Positions 1-8,441 are shown, counted from the first letter of the stretch. The stretch: 29,257 nucleotides of DNA from Roseivirga sp. UBA7431 (GCA_002477595.1 DLQN01000014.1:1276-30532), one strand, 5' to 3'. A program made the numbers and translations. The notes: generated by a model from the sequence alone, not told the origin.

Positions 1-37
1 CAATGACCAATTCCCCAATGACCATTGACCATTGACT
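1..37. repeat. Degenerate 8-bp tandem repeat (CAATGACC/CATTGACC)
   Basis: CAATGACC occurs at 1-8 and 16-23, followed directly by two CATTGAC-type units (23-30 and 30-37). The array lies at the window edge, so its full extent is unknown. A related 8-bp array in reverse sense (unit GGTGATTG, whose complement is CAATCACC) occurs near 3956. The function is unknown; it looks like an intergenic low-complexity repeat. Confidence 0.5.
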
Positions 38-97
38 AGCACCCACCTCCCATCCCAAACCTTTTTGCCAATAAGATTAATCGGTTTAGATTGAGTT

Positions 98-105
98 TAC
101 TTTTG
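98..105 (+). promoter_or_regulatory. Putative -7 box (TACTTTTG) for the propeller/amidohydrolase gene
   Basis: TACTTTTG matches the Bacteroidota -7 consensus TAnnTTTG and would give a leader of about 10 nt before the ATG at 123. No TTTG -33 box is visible at 18-21 bp upstream, so this rests on one element only. Confidence 0.35.
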
Positions 106-122
106 TTAACCAACCCAACCAT

Positions 123-3100
123 ATGAAAAAGCTAATCATGGCCGCACTGGCCTTGACCTTCTCTTTTACAGCAATTGCTCAAGATAAGACTACCCAGTCG
201 GAGAAGAAAAAGAATAAAAACCTACCGCTAGAACCAGGAAGAACCTTTGACTTCGACTTGTCTGAGGGCTCTTGGATAGCACTTGACGTCAGTCCTGATG
301 GTAAAACTATCGTGTTCGACTTCTTAGGAGACATCTACTCCATCCCGATGAAAGGTGGTAATGCCACCCAACTGACCGAAGGGATGCAGTTTGATGCACA
401 ACCTAGATATAGCCCTGATGGAAAGAAAATCATCTTCATTTCAGATGAATCAGGAGGAGAAAACGTATGGACACTCAACTTAGAAGACAAAGAGAAAAAG
501 CAAATCACGAAAGGCAACAACAACAGGTATCAAGGTCCGGAATGGACGCCTGACGGAAAATACATGATCGCATCCCGTCAAGGCGGTGGTGGATCACACA
601 AAGTATGGCTCTATCATGTGGACGGAGGTTCTGGTACAGCGATGGTCAAAGAGCCGAATGCTCTTAGAATGCTAGAAGGGGCTTTTAGTAATGACGATCA
701 ATACTTATGGTTTTCACGAAGAAATGGATCTTCGACCTACAATGCTCCAATGCCTCAATACCAGATTTCAAGGTACGATCGTGTAACGGGAGAAATGATC
801 ACACAAACTTCTCGTTACGGTTCTGCATTTCGTCCTACACCAAGTAGTGATGGTAAATGGTTGGCTTATGCCACCAGACACGAAACACATACAGGATTAA
901 TCCTTAGGGATATCGCCACAGGCGATGAGAGTTGGTTGGCCTACCCTATCCAACATGACGATCAGGAATCGAGGGCTTCAAGAGATGTCCTTCCAGGTTT
1001 TTCTTGGACACCAGACAACAAAAGCATTGTCATTTCTTATGGTGGTAAAATTCACAAAATTGATGTAGCCAATAAGAAAGCAACCGAAATACCCTTCCGC
1101 GTAAAGAGTAAAATTGAATTAGGTCCAGAACTTGACTTCGACTACCCTATTTCTGATGATGCGCAATTTACCGTCACACAAATCAGAGATGTAGCACCAT
1201 CTCCTGATGGAAAACAACTCGCTTTTACAGCACTGAACGAGGTTTATTTAATGGACTTACCTAATGGTACGCCTAAGAAGCTTTTGGGCTTAGATGAAAC
1301 TCAAGCAGAACCTGTTTGGTCTCCTGATGGCCAATGGATCGCTTTTGTCACTTGGCAAGCTGAAGGTGGTAAGGTCTATAAGGTAAGACCTAATGGCAAC
1401 AACCTAACGCAGCTCAACAAAGAAGATGGCGTCTTCCAGAGCCCTGTATGGAATAATGACGGTTCTAGAATAGTATTGATCAAAGGACAGTCCGAAGACT
1501 TCAGAAACGCGCTACAAAGAACTGCTTTTAGAGGTACGAGTGACCTTATTTGGATTTCTGCAGACGGTTCTGACAACAACTTTATCAGTTATACAGATGG
1601 CAGATCCAATCCACATTTTACTAAGAACTCAGATCGCATCTTCTTATCAAGTGGTAGAGGATTACTCTCTATTCGCTGGGATGGTACTGATGAGAAAGCC
1701 CACGTTCAAGTAAGAGGAAAAGCTGCGGCTGGATCTTCGAATGCACCAAGGGCTTCTTGGATAAAAATGGCAAGAGAAGGAGATCAAGCACTTGCGGCCA
1801 TCGGAATGGATCTCTTTGTGGTGACAGTCCCTCAAGTGAGCGATGAAGCACCAACCATTTCTGTAGCTAATGCAAAAAATGCAGCCTTCCCTTCTCGGAA
1901 GCTAACAGACATCGGTGGTCAGTTCCCTGCTTGGGGTTGGGACAGCAACATGGTTCACTGGGCGGTGGGAAATGCCCATGTCGCTTATAACCTCAGCGAG
2001 GCTAAAGCTTTCGAAGTACAAAAAGCGGCTGACGCTAAAGCGAAGGAAGAAGCTGACAAAGAAGAAAGTGATGACCCTGAAGAAGAAGCTGAAGACAAAA
2101 AGGAAGAAGAGAAGTCAAAAGACTACGAGCCAACAGAACATAGAATTGAAGTAAAAGCAGATCGCGATATCCCTCAAGGAACTGTGCTGCTGAAAAACGC
2201 TCGTTTGTTGACCATGATAAACAATGAGGTGCTAGAAGGCACTGATATTTTGATCGAGAACAACCGGATCAAAGAAATTGGTAAGAACATCCAAGTCGGT
2301 AGAAGAGTGAAAGTGATTGACGCTACTGGCAAAACAATCGTGCCGGGTTATGTAGATACACATTCTCACTTCCGTCATCCGGTGAACTTACACCGTGGGC
2401 AATTTTGGCCGTACTTGACCAACCTTGCTTTTGGAGTTACCACAACGCGTGATCCACAAACTGCAACGACTGATGTCCTTACTTATGGTGACTTAGTAGA
2501 TGCTGGAAAGCTGATCGGTCCAAGAATTTACTCTACGGGTCCTGGTATTTTCGGGAGTGAAAACGTAAGCAGTTTAGCGCATGCACGAAAAGTAATGACG
2601 CGTTACAGCTCATATTACAATACAAAGACTGTGAAAATGTATGGAGCAGGCAATCGTCAGCAAAGACAGTGGATCATTCAAGCGGCATACGAGCAAAATA
2701 TTATGCCTACGACAGAAGGTGGTCTTGACTTCAAGAATAACCTAACCCAAGTCATTGATGGCTATCCTGGGCATGAGCACTCCTTCCCTATTTTTCCATT
2801 GTACAAGGATGTCATAGACATGGTAGCTTTTTCAAGAACAGTCTATACACCTACACTTTTGGTAGCTTATGGCGGTCCATGGACGGAGAATTACTTCTAC
2901 GCGACAGAAAACCCTCATGATGATCCGAAGTTGACGCACTTTATGCCGCACTGGAATTTAGACTCACGTACACGCAGACGTAATGCCGGCTGGTTTATGG
3001 AAGATGAATATGTACATGTGGAGCAGTCTACTTTCGCTAAAGACTTAGTTGAAGCTGGTGGGCGTGCAGGTGTCGGTAGTCATGGTCAGTTGCAAGGACT

Positions 3101-3428
3101 CGGCTATCACTGGGAACTTTGGGCTGTACAGTCTGGAGGAATGAAAGAATATGACGCGCTTAGAGTTGCTACGATTATCGGTGCAGAGGCAATCGGTCTG
3201 GAAAATGATTTAGGAAGTCTAGAAGTAGGTAAACTAGCTGACTTACTCATCCTGAAAAGTAACCCATTAGATAACATCAAGAATTCGAAAGACATCAGTC
3301 ACGTTATGTTCAATGGCCGATTGTATGAAGGCAATACGTTGGACGAGATTCATCCAGCACAGAAGAAAATGGCAAAATTCTGGTGGCAGGATTACGCACC
3401 AAAAGGTGTCCCGGGTATTAAGAAGTAA
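123..3428 (+). CDS. Secreted WD40-like (PD40) beta-propeller / amidohydrolase fusion protein
   Basis: This 1101-residue protein has three parts. Residues 1-20 are a signal peptide ending FTAIAQ. Residues ~45-620 carry PD40/TolB-type propeller repeats with recurring SPDGK, TPDGK or TPDNK turns. Residues ~630-670 are a Glu/Lys-rich linker, and residues ~695-1101 are an amidohydrolase TIM barrel. Metal-site residues visible are H747-S-H749 (after PGYVDT), K838 in VKMY (position of a carboxylated Lys) and H884/H886 in GHEH. The usual strand-8 Asp position reads GSH987GQ instead of GSD. The family is common in Bacteroidota and is often annotated as imidazolonepropionase-like amidohydrolase. The substrate is unknown: peptide-derived or cyclic amide hydrolysis in the periplasm is an inference. 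It is a single-gene unit with its own terminator. Confidence 0.85.
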   Translation: MKKLIMAALALTFSFTAIAQDKTTQSEKKKNKNLPLEPGRTFDFDLSEGSWIALDVSPDGKTIVFDFLGDIYSIPMKGGNATQLTEGMQFDAQPRYSPDGKKIIFISDESGGENVWTLNLEDKEKKQITKGNNNRYQGPEWTPDGKYMIASRQGGGGSHKVWLYHVDGGSGTAMVKEPNALRMLEGAFSNDDQYLWFSRRNGSSTYNAPMPQYQISRYDRVTGEMITQTSRYGSAFRPTPSSDGKWLAYATRHETHTGLILRDIATGDESWLAYPIQHDDQESRASRDVLPGFSWTPDNKSIVISYGGKIHKIDVANKKATEIPFRVKSKIELGPELDFDYPISDDAQFTVTQIRDVAPSPDGKQLAFTALNEVYLMDLPNGTPKKLLGLDETQAEPVWSPDGQWIAFVTWQAEGGKVYKVRPNGNNLTQLNKEDGVFQSPVWNNDGSRIVLIKGQSEDFRNALQRTAFRGTSDLIWISADGSDNNFISYTDGRSNPHFTKNSDRIFLSSGRGLLSIRWDGTDEKAHVQVRGKAAAGSSNAPRASWIKMAREGDQALAAIGMDLFVVTVPQVSDEAPTISVANAKNAAFPSRKLTDIGGQFPAWGWDSNMVHWAVGNAHVAYNLSEAKAFEVQKAADAKAKEEADKEESDDPEEEAEDKKEEEKSKDYEPTEHRIEVKADRDIPQGTVLLKNARLLTMINNEVLEGTDILIENNRIKEIGKNIQVGRRVKVIDATGKTIVPGYVDTHSHFRHPVNLHRGQFWPYLTNLAFGVTTTRDPQTATTDVLTYGDLVDAGKLIGPRIYSTGPGIFGSENVSSLAHARKVMTRYSSYYNTKTVKMYGAGNRQQRQWIIQAAYEQNIMPTTEGGLDFKNNLTQVIDGYPGHEHSFPIFPLYKDVIDMVAFSRTVYTPTLLVAYGGPWTENYFYATENPHDDPKLTHFMPHWNLDSRTRRRNAGWFMEDEYVHVEQSTFAKDLVEAGGRAGVGSHGQLQGLGYHWELWAVQSGGMKEYDALRVATIIGAEAIGLENDLGSLEVGKLADLLILKSNPLDNIKNSKDISHVMFNGRLYEGNTLDEIHPAQKKMAKFWWQDYAPKGVPGIKK

Positions 3429-3451
3429 GACAAACAGCATTAAAAACAAGA

Positions 3452-3477
3452 AGCCGCCTCGACATGTCGAGGCGGCT
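3452..3477 (+). terminator. Perfect 26-nt palindromic terminator hairpin
   Basis: The arms AGCCGCCTCGAC and GTCGAGGCGGCT flank the central AT and form an exact palindrome. It is followed by CTTTTCTC and lies 24 nt after the TAA of the propeller/amidohydrolase gene. A very stable GC-rich stem with a T-rich tail fits an intrinsic terminator. Being palindromic, it could also serve the minus strand, which has CTTGTTTTTAATG on that side. Confidence 0.85.
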
Positions 3478-3554
3478 CTTTTCTCAATTAAACAAGGAGA
3501 CTAACCCTTATTTGTTTCAATGCTCCCTTTCACCTATGTCGGCATTGATTTGTG

Positions 3555-3570
3555 TAAGCCTTTCGGCTTA
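3555..3570. repeat. Small hairpin (TAAGCC / GGCTTA, TTTC loop)
   Basis: A 6-bp perfect stem with a 4-nt loop in the gap between the palindromic terminator and the ABM-like ORF. No T-run follows on the plus strand, so it is not a convincing terminator. It may be leader structure or chance. Confidence 0.3.
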
Positions 3571-3622
3571 GCAAGACTATATACTTTGGTAACGGCAAGC
3601 TGAAGAATCTATGGCCCCGGTC

Positions 3623-3654
3623 TCTCAATGAATTCAGCCATATTGAGATCTCAA
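3623..3654. repeat. Palindrome TTGAGATCTCAA with a second matching half-site
   Basis: A perfect 12-bp palindrome sits at 3643-3654, and its left half is also complementary to TCTCAAT at 3623-3629. The pair lies 24-55 bp before the ATG at 3678, where an operator could sit. Whether any regulator binds here cannot be told from the sequence. Confidence 0.3.
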
Positions 3655-3677
3655 GCAATCACTAAACCCTTACTCAG

Positions 3678-3935
3678 ATGATTTCTAGACAATGGAAATG
3701 CATTTTAAAAGAAGCATCACATGATGAGTATATCACATTCCTGAATGACGTTGTCTTTGCAGCCGCAAAAGAATTACCAGGCTTTATCCAAGCTAATATA
3801 CTTAAACGAAAGACGACACATGGCTTAGAGTTTATGGTGACTACCCTATGGAAAAACCTTGATGCGATTAAAGCCTTCGCTGGAGAAGACACTTCGGGTA
3901 TTAGAAGAGTCTACCAATATGGACATCGATGGTGA
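3678..3935 (+). CDS. Short ABM-domain (dimeric alpha/beta barrel) protein, probably C-terminally truncated
   Basis: Residues 1-70 resemble the antibiotic-biosynthesis-monooxygenase/DABB fold: an ISRQWKC first strand, a helix, the PGFIQANILKRK second strand, EFMVTTLW third strand, then a helix ending AIKAFAGED. Family members usually continue with a proline-containing loop and a last strand ending near HYEV, for 95-100 residues. Here the frame instead ends in a Tyr/Arg-rich tail of about 14 residues at residue 85. A one-base shift after the GED motif would extend the reading by only about 18 residues, and that extension does not clearly match the family end either. It may be a decaying gene or a short variant. 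Such proteins often act as small oxygenases or stress proteins; no function can be assigned. Confidence 0.5.
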   Translation: MISRQWKCILKEASHDEYITFLNDVVFAAAKELPGFIQANILKRKTTHGLEFMVTTLWKNLDAIKAFAGEDTSGIRRVYQYGHRW

Positions 3936-3955
3936 TGGTCAGGTGGGGTAAAATA

Positions 3956-3979
3956 GGTGATTGGGTGATTGGGTGAAAT
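3956..3979. repeat. 8-bp tandem repeat (GGTGATTG x2 plus a partial copy)
   Basis: GGTGATTG is repeated at 3956-3963 and 3964-3971, followed by GGTGAAAT at 3972-3979. The following AT-rich stretch (4005-4031) has loosely related phrases such as TTAATTACCCATTAA. The complement of the unit differs from the CAATGACC unit at 1-37 by one base. It lies in a 157-bp gap between convergent genes. Confidence 0.5.
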
Positions 3980-4092
3980 TTGACTTACCAAAAAGCCACT
4001 ACCAACTATTCATTGTTAATTACCCATTAAACTTCTTAAGAGCTTCTGGTGAACTAACACTTCTACCGAAAACATTACCAATTCAAGGACGA

Positions 4093-5427
4093 CTACTTAC
4101 CTCCTACTAAGATCAATTCTTCCTGAGGAGCAATCAGATATTCAGCACCATTAGCAGTAATGACAGCCATCTCTTCAACGGAGATGGTTTTTTCTGTGCC
4201 GTCAGCGCGCTTCCAAGCATGGAAACCGTCAAATGCGAAAGTCATCCCTTCTTTCAAAAGTTTGGCAGAGGCCGGTCTTACCCGTGTAGACATCCCTCCT
4301 CCTAGGCTTGGTCCAACGTCATGTGCTACATAACCCACAGGGTGCCCAGTACTCCAAGGAACATTTTCTGACTTTGCAGTTTGCATCAACAGGCGCTGTG
4401 CTTTATCTACACTAGCCCCTGTAACTCCAGGCTTCATAGCGCCAAACGCTGCCCGATTACCTGCCTTACTGCTATTCCAGTAAAACTGAATGTCTTCTGG
4501 TGCTTTTGTTTCTCCCTCCTTTAATACATAAGCAAAGCGCTGAATATCACTCACCCATTGATTATAGAGCTTAATACCAAAGTCGATTTGTATGACATCA
4601 CCCGGCATAATGACTTTGTCGGTCGCATGAGAATGCCCACGGTCTGGACCCGAGTTCACATTTGGGTTCTGATCTGCTGCCCAACCATCAGCGACACCAT
4701 ATTCGGTAATTTTCTGTTTAAGGAACTTTGCGATCTCCGCATCGGTAGACTTCCCCGGAACAACTTGCTTATATGCTTCGATTTGCCAATCTGAAGTCAA
4801 CTGAGCTGCCTTTTTCATTATTTCAACCTCTTGTGGCAATTTGATAGAAAGCCATTCGTAAATCAATTCAGTAGAAGAGACTAGTTTATCACTGTCTTTA
4901 CCCATTAGTCTTTCAATGGACTGCCTTTGGGTGTAAGAAAGGCCATCGGCCATGGAATTCGAAGTAGAAGAATTGATCGCAACACTTTTAAACCCACTTT
5001 CCTTTATGAAATCAACTGCCATTGACACACTCGAACCTCTGGCACCTATCACTTCATCATGAATATCTAAGTCATCTAATGCAGTCGCTTCTCCCGAAGG
5101 TGAATACACCCTGGAATGAAAGCCCTCAGCATCAATGTAGAACATAAAAGCTGCTGTGCCACCAGCATTCTCTCCTCCTACATGATCAGCAATCGGATCA
5201 TTGTTGTTTTCTCTACAAACCACCATCCAGCAGTCTACGCCAGATGCTTTCATAGCATTCGGCAATAGCTGACTAATTCGTTCTTTTCTGATCTCAGGCC
5301 ATGGATTTTCTCCCCAATAGGTTTCTGGGTTAATCGCTGTGGATTCAGTTAGTTGATTCGAGCAGGCTGAGAGGAACAGCACACCAATCACGAGAATAAG
5401 CAAGGAAGAAATATTCTTTTTAGACAT
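4093..5427 (-). CDS. M24 (Xaa-Pro-peptidase-like) metallopeptidase lipoprotein
   Basis: 444 residues. The N-terminus is a lipoprotein signal with lipobox L19-S-A-C22, so the mature protein should be membrane-anchored and face the periplasm. Residues ~40-190 resemble a creatinase-type N-terminal domain, and ~200-444 the pita-bread M24 domain. The expected metal ligands align as D282 (IDFG), D294 (SDIQRF), H362 (GHPVG) and E418 (SVEEMAVIT), with H369 as the second catalytic His. The third acidic ligand, normally Glu in an IEPG-like motif, reads FAFD400GF, a Glu-to-Asp change. Likely role: cleavage of Xaa-Pro or a related substrate; creatinase-type activity cannot be excluded. The gene is downstream of tex on the same strand, with an 82-bp gap. 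Confidence 0.85.
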   Translation of the reverse strand: MSKKNISSLLILVIGVLFLSACSNQLTESTAINPETYWGENPWPEIRKERISQLLPNAMKASGVDCWMVVCRENNNDPIADHVGGENAGGTAAFMFYIDAEGFHSRVYSPSGEATALDDLDIHDEVIGARGSSVSMAVDFIKESGFKSVAINSSTSNSMADGLSYTQRQSIERLMGKDSDKLVSSTELIYEWLSIKLPQEVEIMKKAAQLTSDWQIEAYKQVVPGKSTDAEIAKFLKQKITEYGVADGWAADQNPNVNSGPDRGHSHATDKVIMPGDVIQIDFGIKLYNQWVSDIQRFAYVLKEGETKAPEDIQFYWNSSKAGNRAAFGAMKPGVTGASVDKAQRLLMQTAKSENVPWSTGHPVGYVAHDVGPSLGGGMSTRVRPASAKLLKEGMTFAFDGFHAWKRADGTEKTISVEEMAVITANGAEYLIAPQEELILVGGK

Positions 5428-5509
5428 ATGTTAGGGATAAGTATTCGCTAAACTAATGAGTGAATTAAGAATTGCCAACAGAATTTATATAAGCTGAAGG
5501 TTCGCAGGT

Positions 5510-7753
5510 TTATCCACCAAACTTACCCTTTAGCGCGGCCAATTTAGTGGCCATATCCGTTTCAGGTGCTTTTTCCTTTCTGGGTTGTGGTTTAGGCTTC
5601 TCTCTTTTTTTAGGTTTAGGCTTCTCTCCTGTCTTCATGGAGAGTGCAATTCGCTTTCTAGCGATATCCACACTGGTTACCGTTACCTCTACTTGCTGTT
5701 GCACTGATAGTATTTCAGCGGGGTTGCTTACGAAGGTATCAGACATCTCAGAAATGTGAACCAAACCATCTTGGTGAACACCAATATCTACAAATGCACC
5801 GAAATTGGTGACGTTCGTTACGATACCTGGAAGTTTCATGCCTGTTTTCAGGTCTTCCATGCTATGCACATTGTCAGCAAAGCTAAACGCTTCAAACTGC
5901 TCGCGAGGATCTCTACCTGGTTTAGCAAGTTCGGCAATGATATCCGTCAAGGTGGGCAAACCTACCTGATCGGTCACGTACTTTTTTAAGTCGATCTGCT
6001 TGCGAAGCGCTTCGTTTTTAATGAGGTCAGTAACCTCGCACTTCAAGTCCTTGGCCATTTGCTTTACCAGCTTGTATGACTCTGGGTGCACCGAACTTTG
6101 ATCTAGTGGATTGGCAGCATTTCTAATCCTCAAGAAGCCTGCCGCTTGTTCATAGGCCTTGTCTCCCAGTCGTGCTACATTCCGTATGGCTTCACGATTC
6201 TTAAATGGACCGTTCTCATCCCTATAGTCTACAATATTCTTGGCCAATTGCGGACCGAGGCCTGAAACGTAAGTCAAGAGTTGTTCAGATGCCGTATTCA
6301 CCTCTACGCCAACGCCATTCACGCAGCTCATTACCACATCGTCTAATGAGTTTTTGAGGGCATTCTGGTCAACATCATGCTGATACTGACCTACCCCAAT
6401 AGATTTTGGATCGAGCTTCACCAATTCAGCAAGTGGATCCATCAACCTTCGGCCGATAGACACGGAGCCTCTTACCGTAACATCTTCATTTGGAAATTCT
6501 TTTCGGGCGATCTCTGAAGCAGAGTAGATGGATGCGCCACTTTCATTAACCATCACGACCATTACCTCCTTCGGTAAGCCGATCCCCTGTACAAAAGACT
6601 CAGTTTCACGGCTTGCGGTACCATTACCTATGGCAATGGCTTCTATTTCAAAGCGACTTACTAGGCTCGCGATAACAGCGCCTGACTTCGAAGTTTGCTT
6701 TTGGGGCTCATTAGGGAAAATAGCTTCAAAGTGAAGGAGTTTCCCTTGCTTATCGAGACAAACTACTTTACAACCGCTTCTGAAGCCCGGATCAATCGCT
6801 AATACTCTTTTTCCACCCAAAGGAGCTGCCATCAATAGTTCTGAAAGATTCTTTGCAAAGACATTAATGGCTTCTTCATCTGCCTTCTTCTTAGAAGTCA
6901 TTCTAGTTTCTGTCTCCATTGATGGACTCAGCAGGCGCTTATAACAATCTCTAATGGCGAGTTTCATTTGTTGACCAACTTCTCCTGATCCTTTAAGAAA
7001 TTGCTTATCCAACAGTGCGATGGCGTCCTCTTCTTTAGGCAAAATATCCAACATGAGGAACAACTCAACTTCACCTCGCCTCATCGCCAATACCCTATGC
7101 GATGGTGCCTTGGCTAAACCTTCTTCCCATTCAAAATAGTCTTTGTACTTCTGAGCAGCTTCTTCCTTGCCAGGCATTACACGGGATTTAATGGTCGCTG
7201 TTCGACTGAAAAGCCTCCTCATTCGATCTCGCAATTCCGCATTCTCATTGATCGTTTCAGCAATAATATCTCGAGCACCTTGAAGCGCAACTTCTACATC
7301 TGGGACACCTTTCTCGGCATTAATAAACCTAGTGGCTTCGCTTTTCATGTCAAATGAGTCTTGTCTGAATAGTTTCAGTGCTAGGGGTTCCAAACCCTTC
7401 TCACGCGCCATGCTCGCCCTTGTCTTTCGTTTTGGTTTATAGGGAAGGTATATGTCTTCAAGCCTTGACATATTCACCGCCTCCTTTACGCTCTTTTCAA
7501 GTGCTGGTGTTAGCTTTTCTTGTTCTATCAAAGACTTGAGGATTGCATCTTTTCGCTTATCCAGCTCTCTGAGCTGTTGTGCCCTGTCCCTGATTCCGGC
7601 TATTACCACTTCATCTAAACTTCCAGTCGACTCTTTTCTATACCGAGAAATAAAAGGCACTGTACCTCCTTCATCCAATAGTTGGAGGGTAGCATTCACC
7701 TGTTTTGGGGTGATCTTTAATTCGGCTGCGATGATTTGAGAATACTGGGTCAT
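5510..7753 (-). CDS. tex: Tex: RNA-binding transcription accessory protein
   Basis: 747 residues, close to the family length of about 770. The order fits Tex: an N-terminal helical domain with FISRYRKE (~35-41), a YqgF/RNase-H-like domain starting at KRVLAIDPGFRSG (~315-440), a helix-hairpin-helix region with YVSGLGPQLAKNIVDYR (~500-525), and a C-terminal S1 RNA-binding domain at about 638-707 (VTNFGAFVDIG, DGLVHISEMS). The last 40 residues are a Lys/Pro-rich basic tail (KPKPKKREKPKPQPRK), which may add RNA affinity. Tex acts in the cytoplasm on transcription/RNA handling; its exact job is still poorly defined. A good Bacteroidota promoter lies just upstream. Confidence 0.95.
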   Translation of the reverse strand: MTQYSQIIAAELKITPKQVNATLQLLDEGGTVPFISRYRKESTGSLDEVVIAGIRDRAQQLRELDKRKDAILKSLIEQEKLTPALEKSVKEAVNMSRLEDIYLPYKPKRKTRASMAREKGLEPLALKLFRQDSFDMKSEATRFINAEKGVPDVEVALQGARDIIAETINENAELRDRMRRLFSRTATIKSRVMPGKEEAAQKYKDYFEWEEGLAKAPSHRVLAMRRGEVELFLMLDILPKEEDAIALLDKQFLKGSGEVGQQMKLAIRDCYKRLLSPSMETETRMTSKKKADEEAINVFAKNLSELLMAAPLGGKRVLAIDPGFRSGCKVVCLDKQGKLLHFEAIFPNEPQKQTSKSGAVIASLVSRFEIEAIAIGNGTASRETESFVQGIGLPKEVMVVMVNESGASIYSASEIARKEFPNEDVTVRGSVSIGRRLMDPLAELVKLDPKSIGVGQYQHDVDQNALKNSLDDVVMSCVNGVGVEVNTASEQLLTYVSGLGPQLAKNIVDYRDENGPFKNREAIRNVARLGDKAYEQAAGFLRIRNAANPLDQSSVHPESYKLVKQMAKDLKCEVTDLIKNEALRKQIDLKKYVTDQVGLPTLTDIIAELAKPGRDPREQFEAFSFADNVHSMEDLKTGMKLPGIVTNVTNFGAFVDIGVHQDGLVHISEMSDTFVSNPAEILSVQQQVEVTVTSVDIARKRIALSMKTGEKPKPKKREKPKPQPRKEKAPETDMATKLAALKGKFGG

Positions 7754-7778
7754 AGAGGGGTGTTCATATTAGGGTGAC

Positions 7779-7808
7779 CAAAAGTAATTAAAGTGTTTAC
7801 AGGTCAAA
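7779..7808 (-). promoter_or_regulatory. Putative Bacteroidota promoter of tex
   Basis: Read on the minus strand, TTTG (7808-7805) is followed after 18 bp by TACTTTTG (7786-7779). This matches the Bacteroidota sigma-factor pattern TTTG-N~19-TAnnTTTG. Transcription would begin about 20 nt before the tex ATG at 7753. It is the best two-element promoter match in the window. Confidence 0.55.
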
Positions 7809-7838
7809 ATGCTTTTTGATTTTTTAAGTCAAAAGCAT
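7809..7838. repeat. Inverted repeat in the tex / PNPOx-like divergent gap
   Basis: ATGCTTTTTGA at 7809-7819 and TCAAAAGCAT at 7829-7838 are inverted copies apart from one extra T. The element abuts the -33 box of the putative tex promoter and lies 60 bp before the divergent gene at 7899. It could be a shared operator or simply AT-rich structure. Confidence 0.35.
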
Positions 7839-7898
7839 AATCTAAGTTGATAAAGGAAGATTAATGCTAACTTTCCTTACCCAAAAGAAAAATCAGAC

Positions 7899-8441
7899 AT
7901 GGCCAAATTTTACGACCTCCTTGAACCACAGTTGATTGAATTTATTCATGCTCAAAAAATCTTCTTCACAGGTAGCGCAGCTCAAGAAGGACGGGTCAAT
8001 GTTTCGCCAAAGGGCTGTGATTCATTGCGTGTATTATCACCTAATAAAATCGCTTGGCTTAACCTCACTGGCAGTGGGAACGAAACTGCTGCCCACTTAA
8101 AACTTATCAATCGGATTACCTTAATGTTCTGTGCCTTTGAGGGCAAACCACTAATATTAAGAGTATATGGTTCGGCAAGGGCCATACATCAGCAAGACCC
8201 CGAATGGGATGAATATTTTGGTCATTTTGACAAATCACCTGGTGCAAGAAATATATTTTTAGTAGACATTGATTCGGTGCAAACATCATGTGGCTTTGCA
8301 GTCCCCTATATGGATTATCAAGAAGATCGAGAAATCTTAAATGATTGGGCAGCCAAAAAATCAGAAGCTGAGTTGAAGGAATACTGGACACAAAAAAACG
8401 TAAAAAGTATTGATGGCCACCCTACCGGAATTTTTGATTGA
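7899..8441 (+). CDS. Pyridoxamine 5'-phosphate oxidase-like (split-barrel flavin-binding) protein
   Basis: 180 residues. The N-terminal half has the FMN-binding split-barrel pattern: IEFIHAQKIFFTGSAA, then GRVNVSPKGCDSLRVLSPNKIAWLNLTGSGNETAAHL, and LILRVYGSARAI as a later strand. This is the subgroup of general pyridoxamine-phosphate-oxidase-family proteins, not PdxH itself, since the PdxH substrate-binding C-terminus is absent. No signal peptide, so cytoplasmic. Flavin- or F420-type redox activity is plausible; the substrate is unknown. The gene is transcribed divergently from tex and is followed by a 153-bp gap before an unrelated lipoprotein gene, so it is probably monocistronic. Confidence 0.8.
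   Translation: MAKFYDLLEPQLIEFIHAQKIFFTGSAAQEGRVNVSPKGCDSLRVLSPNKIAWLNLTGSGNETAAHLKLINRITLMFCAFEGKPLILRVYGSARAIHQQDPEWDEYFGHFDKSPGARNIFLVDIDSVQTSCGFAVPYMDYQEDREILNDWAAKKSEAELKEYWTQKNVKSIDGHPTGIFD

Noticed and set aside
1915..2154. Lys-rich 79-residue plus-strand ORF inside the propeller gene
   Set aside because: It is the shifted reading of the acidic Glu/Lys linker, not a gene.
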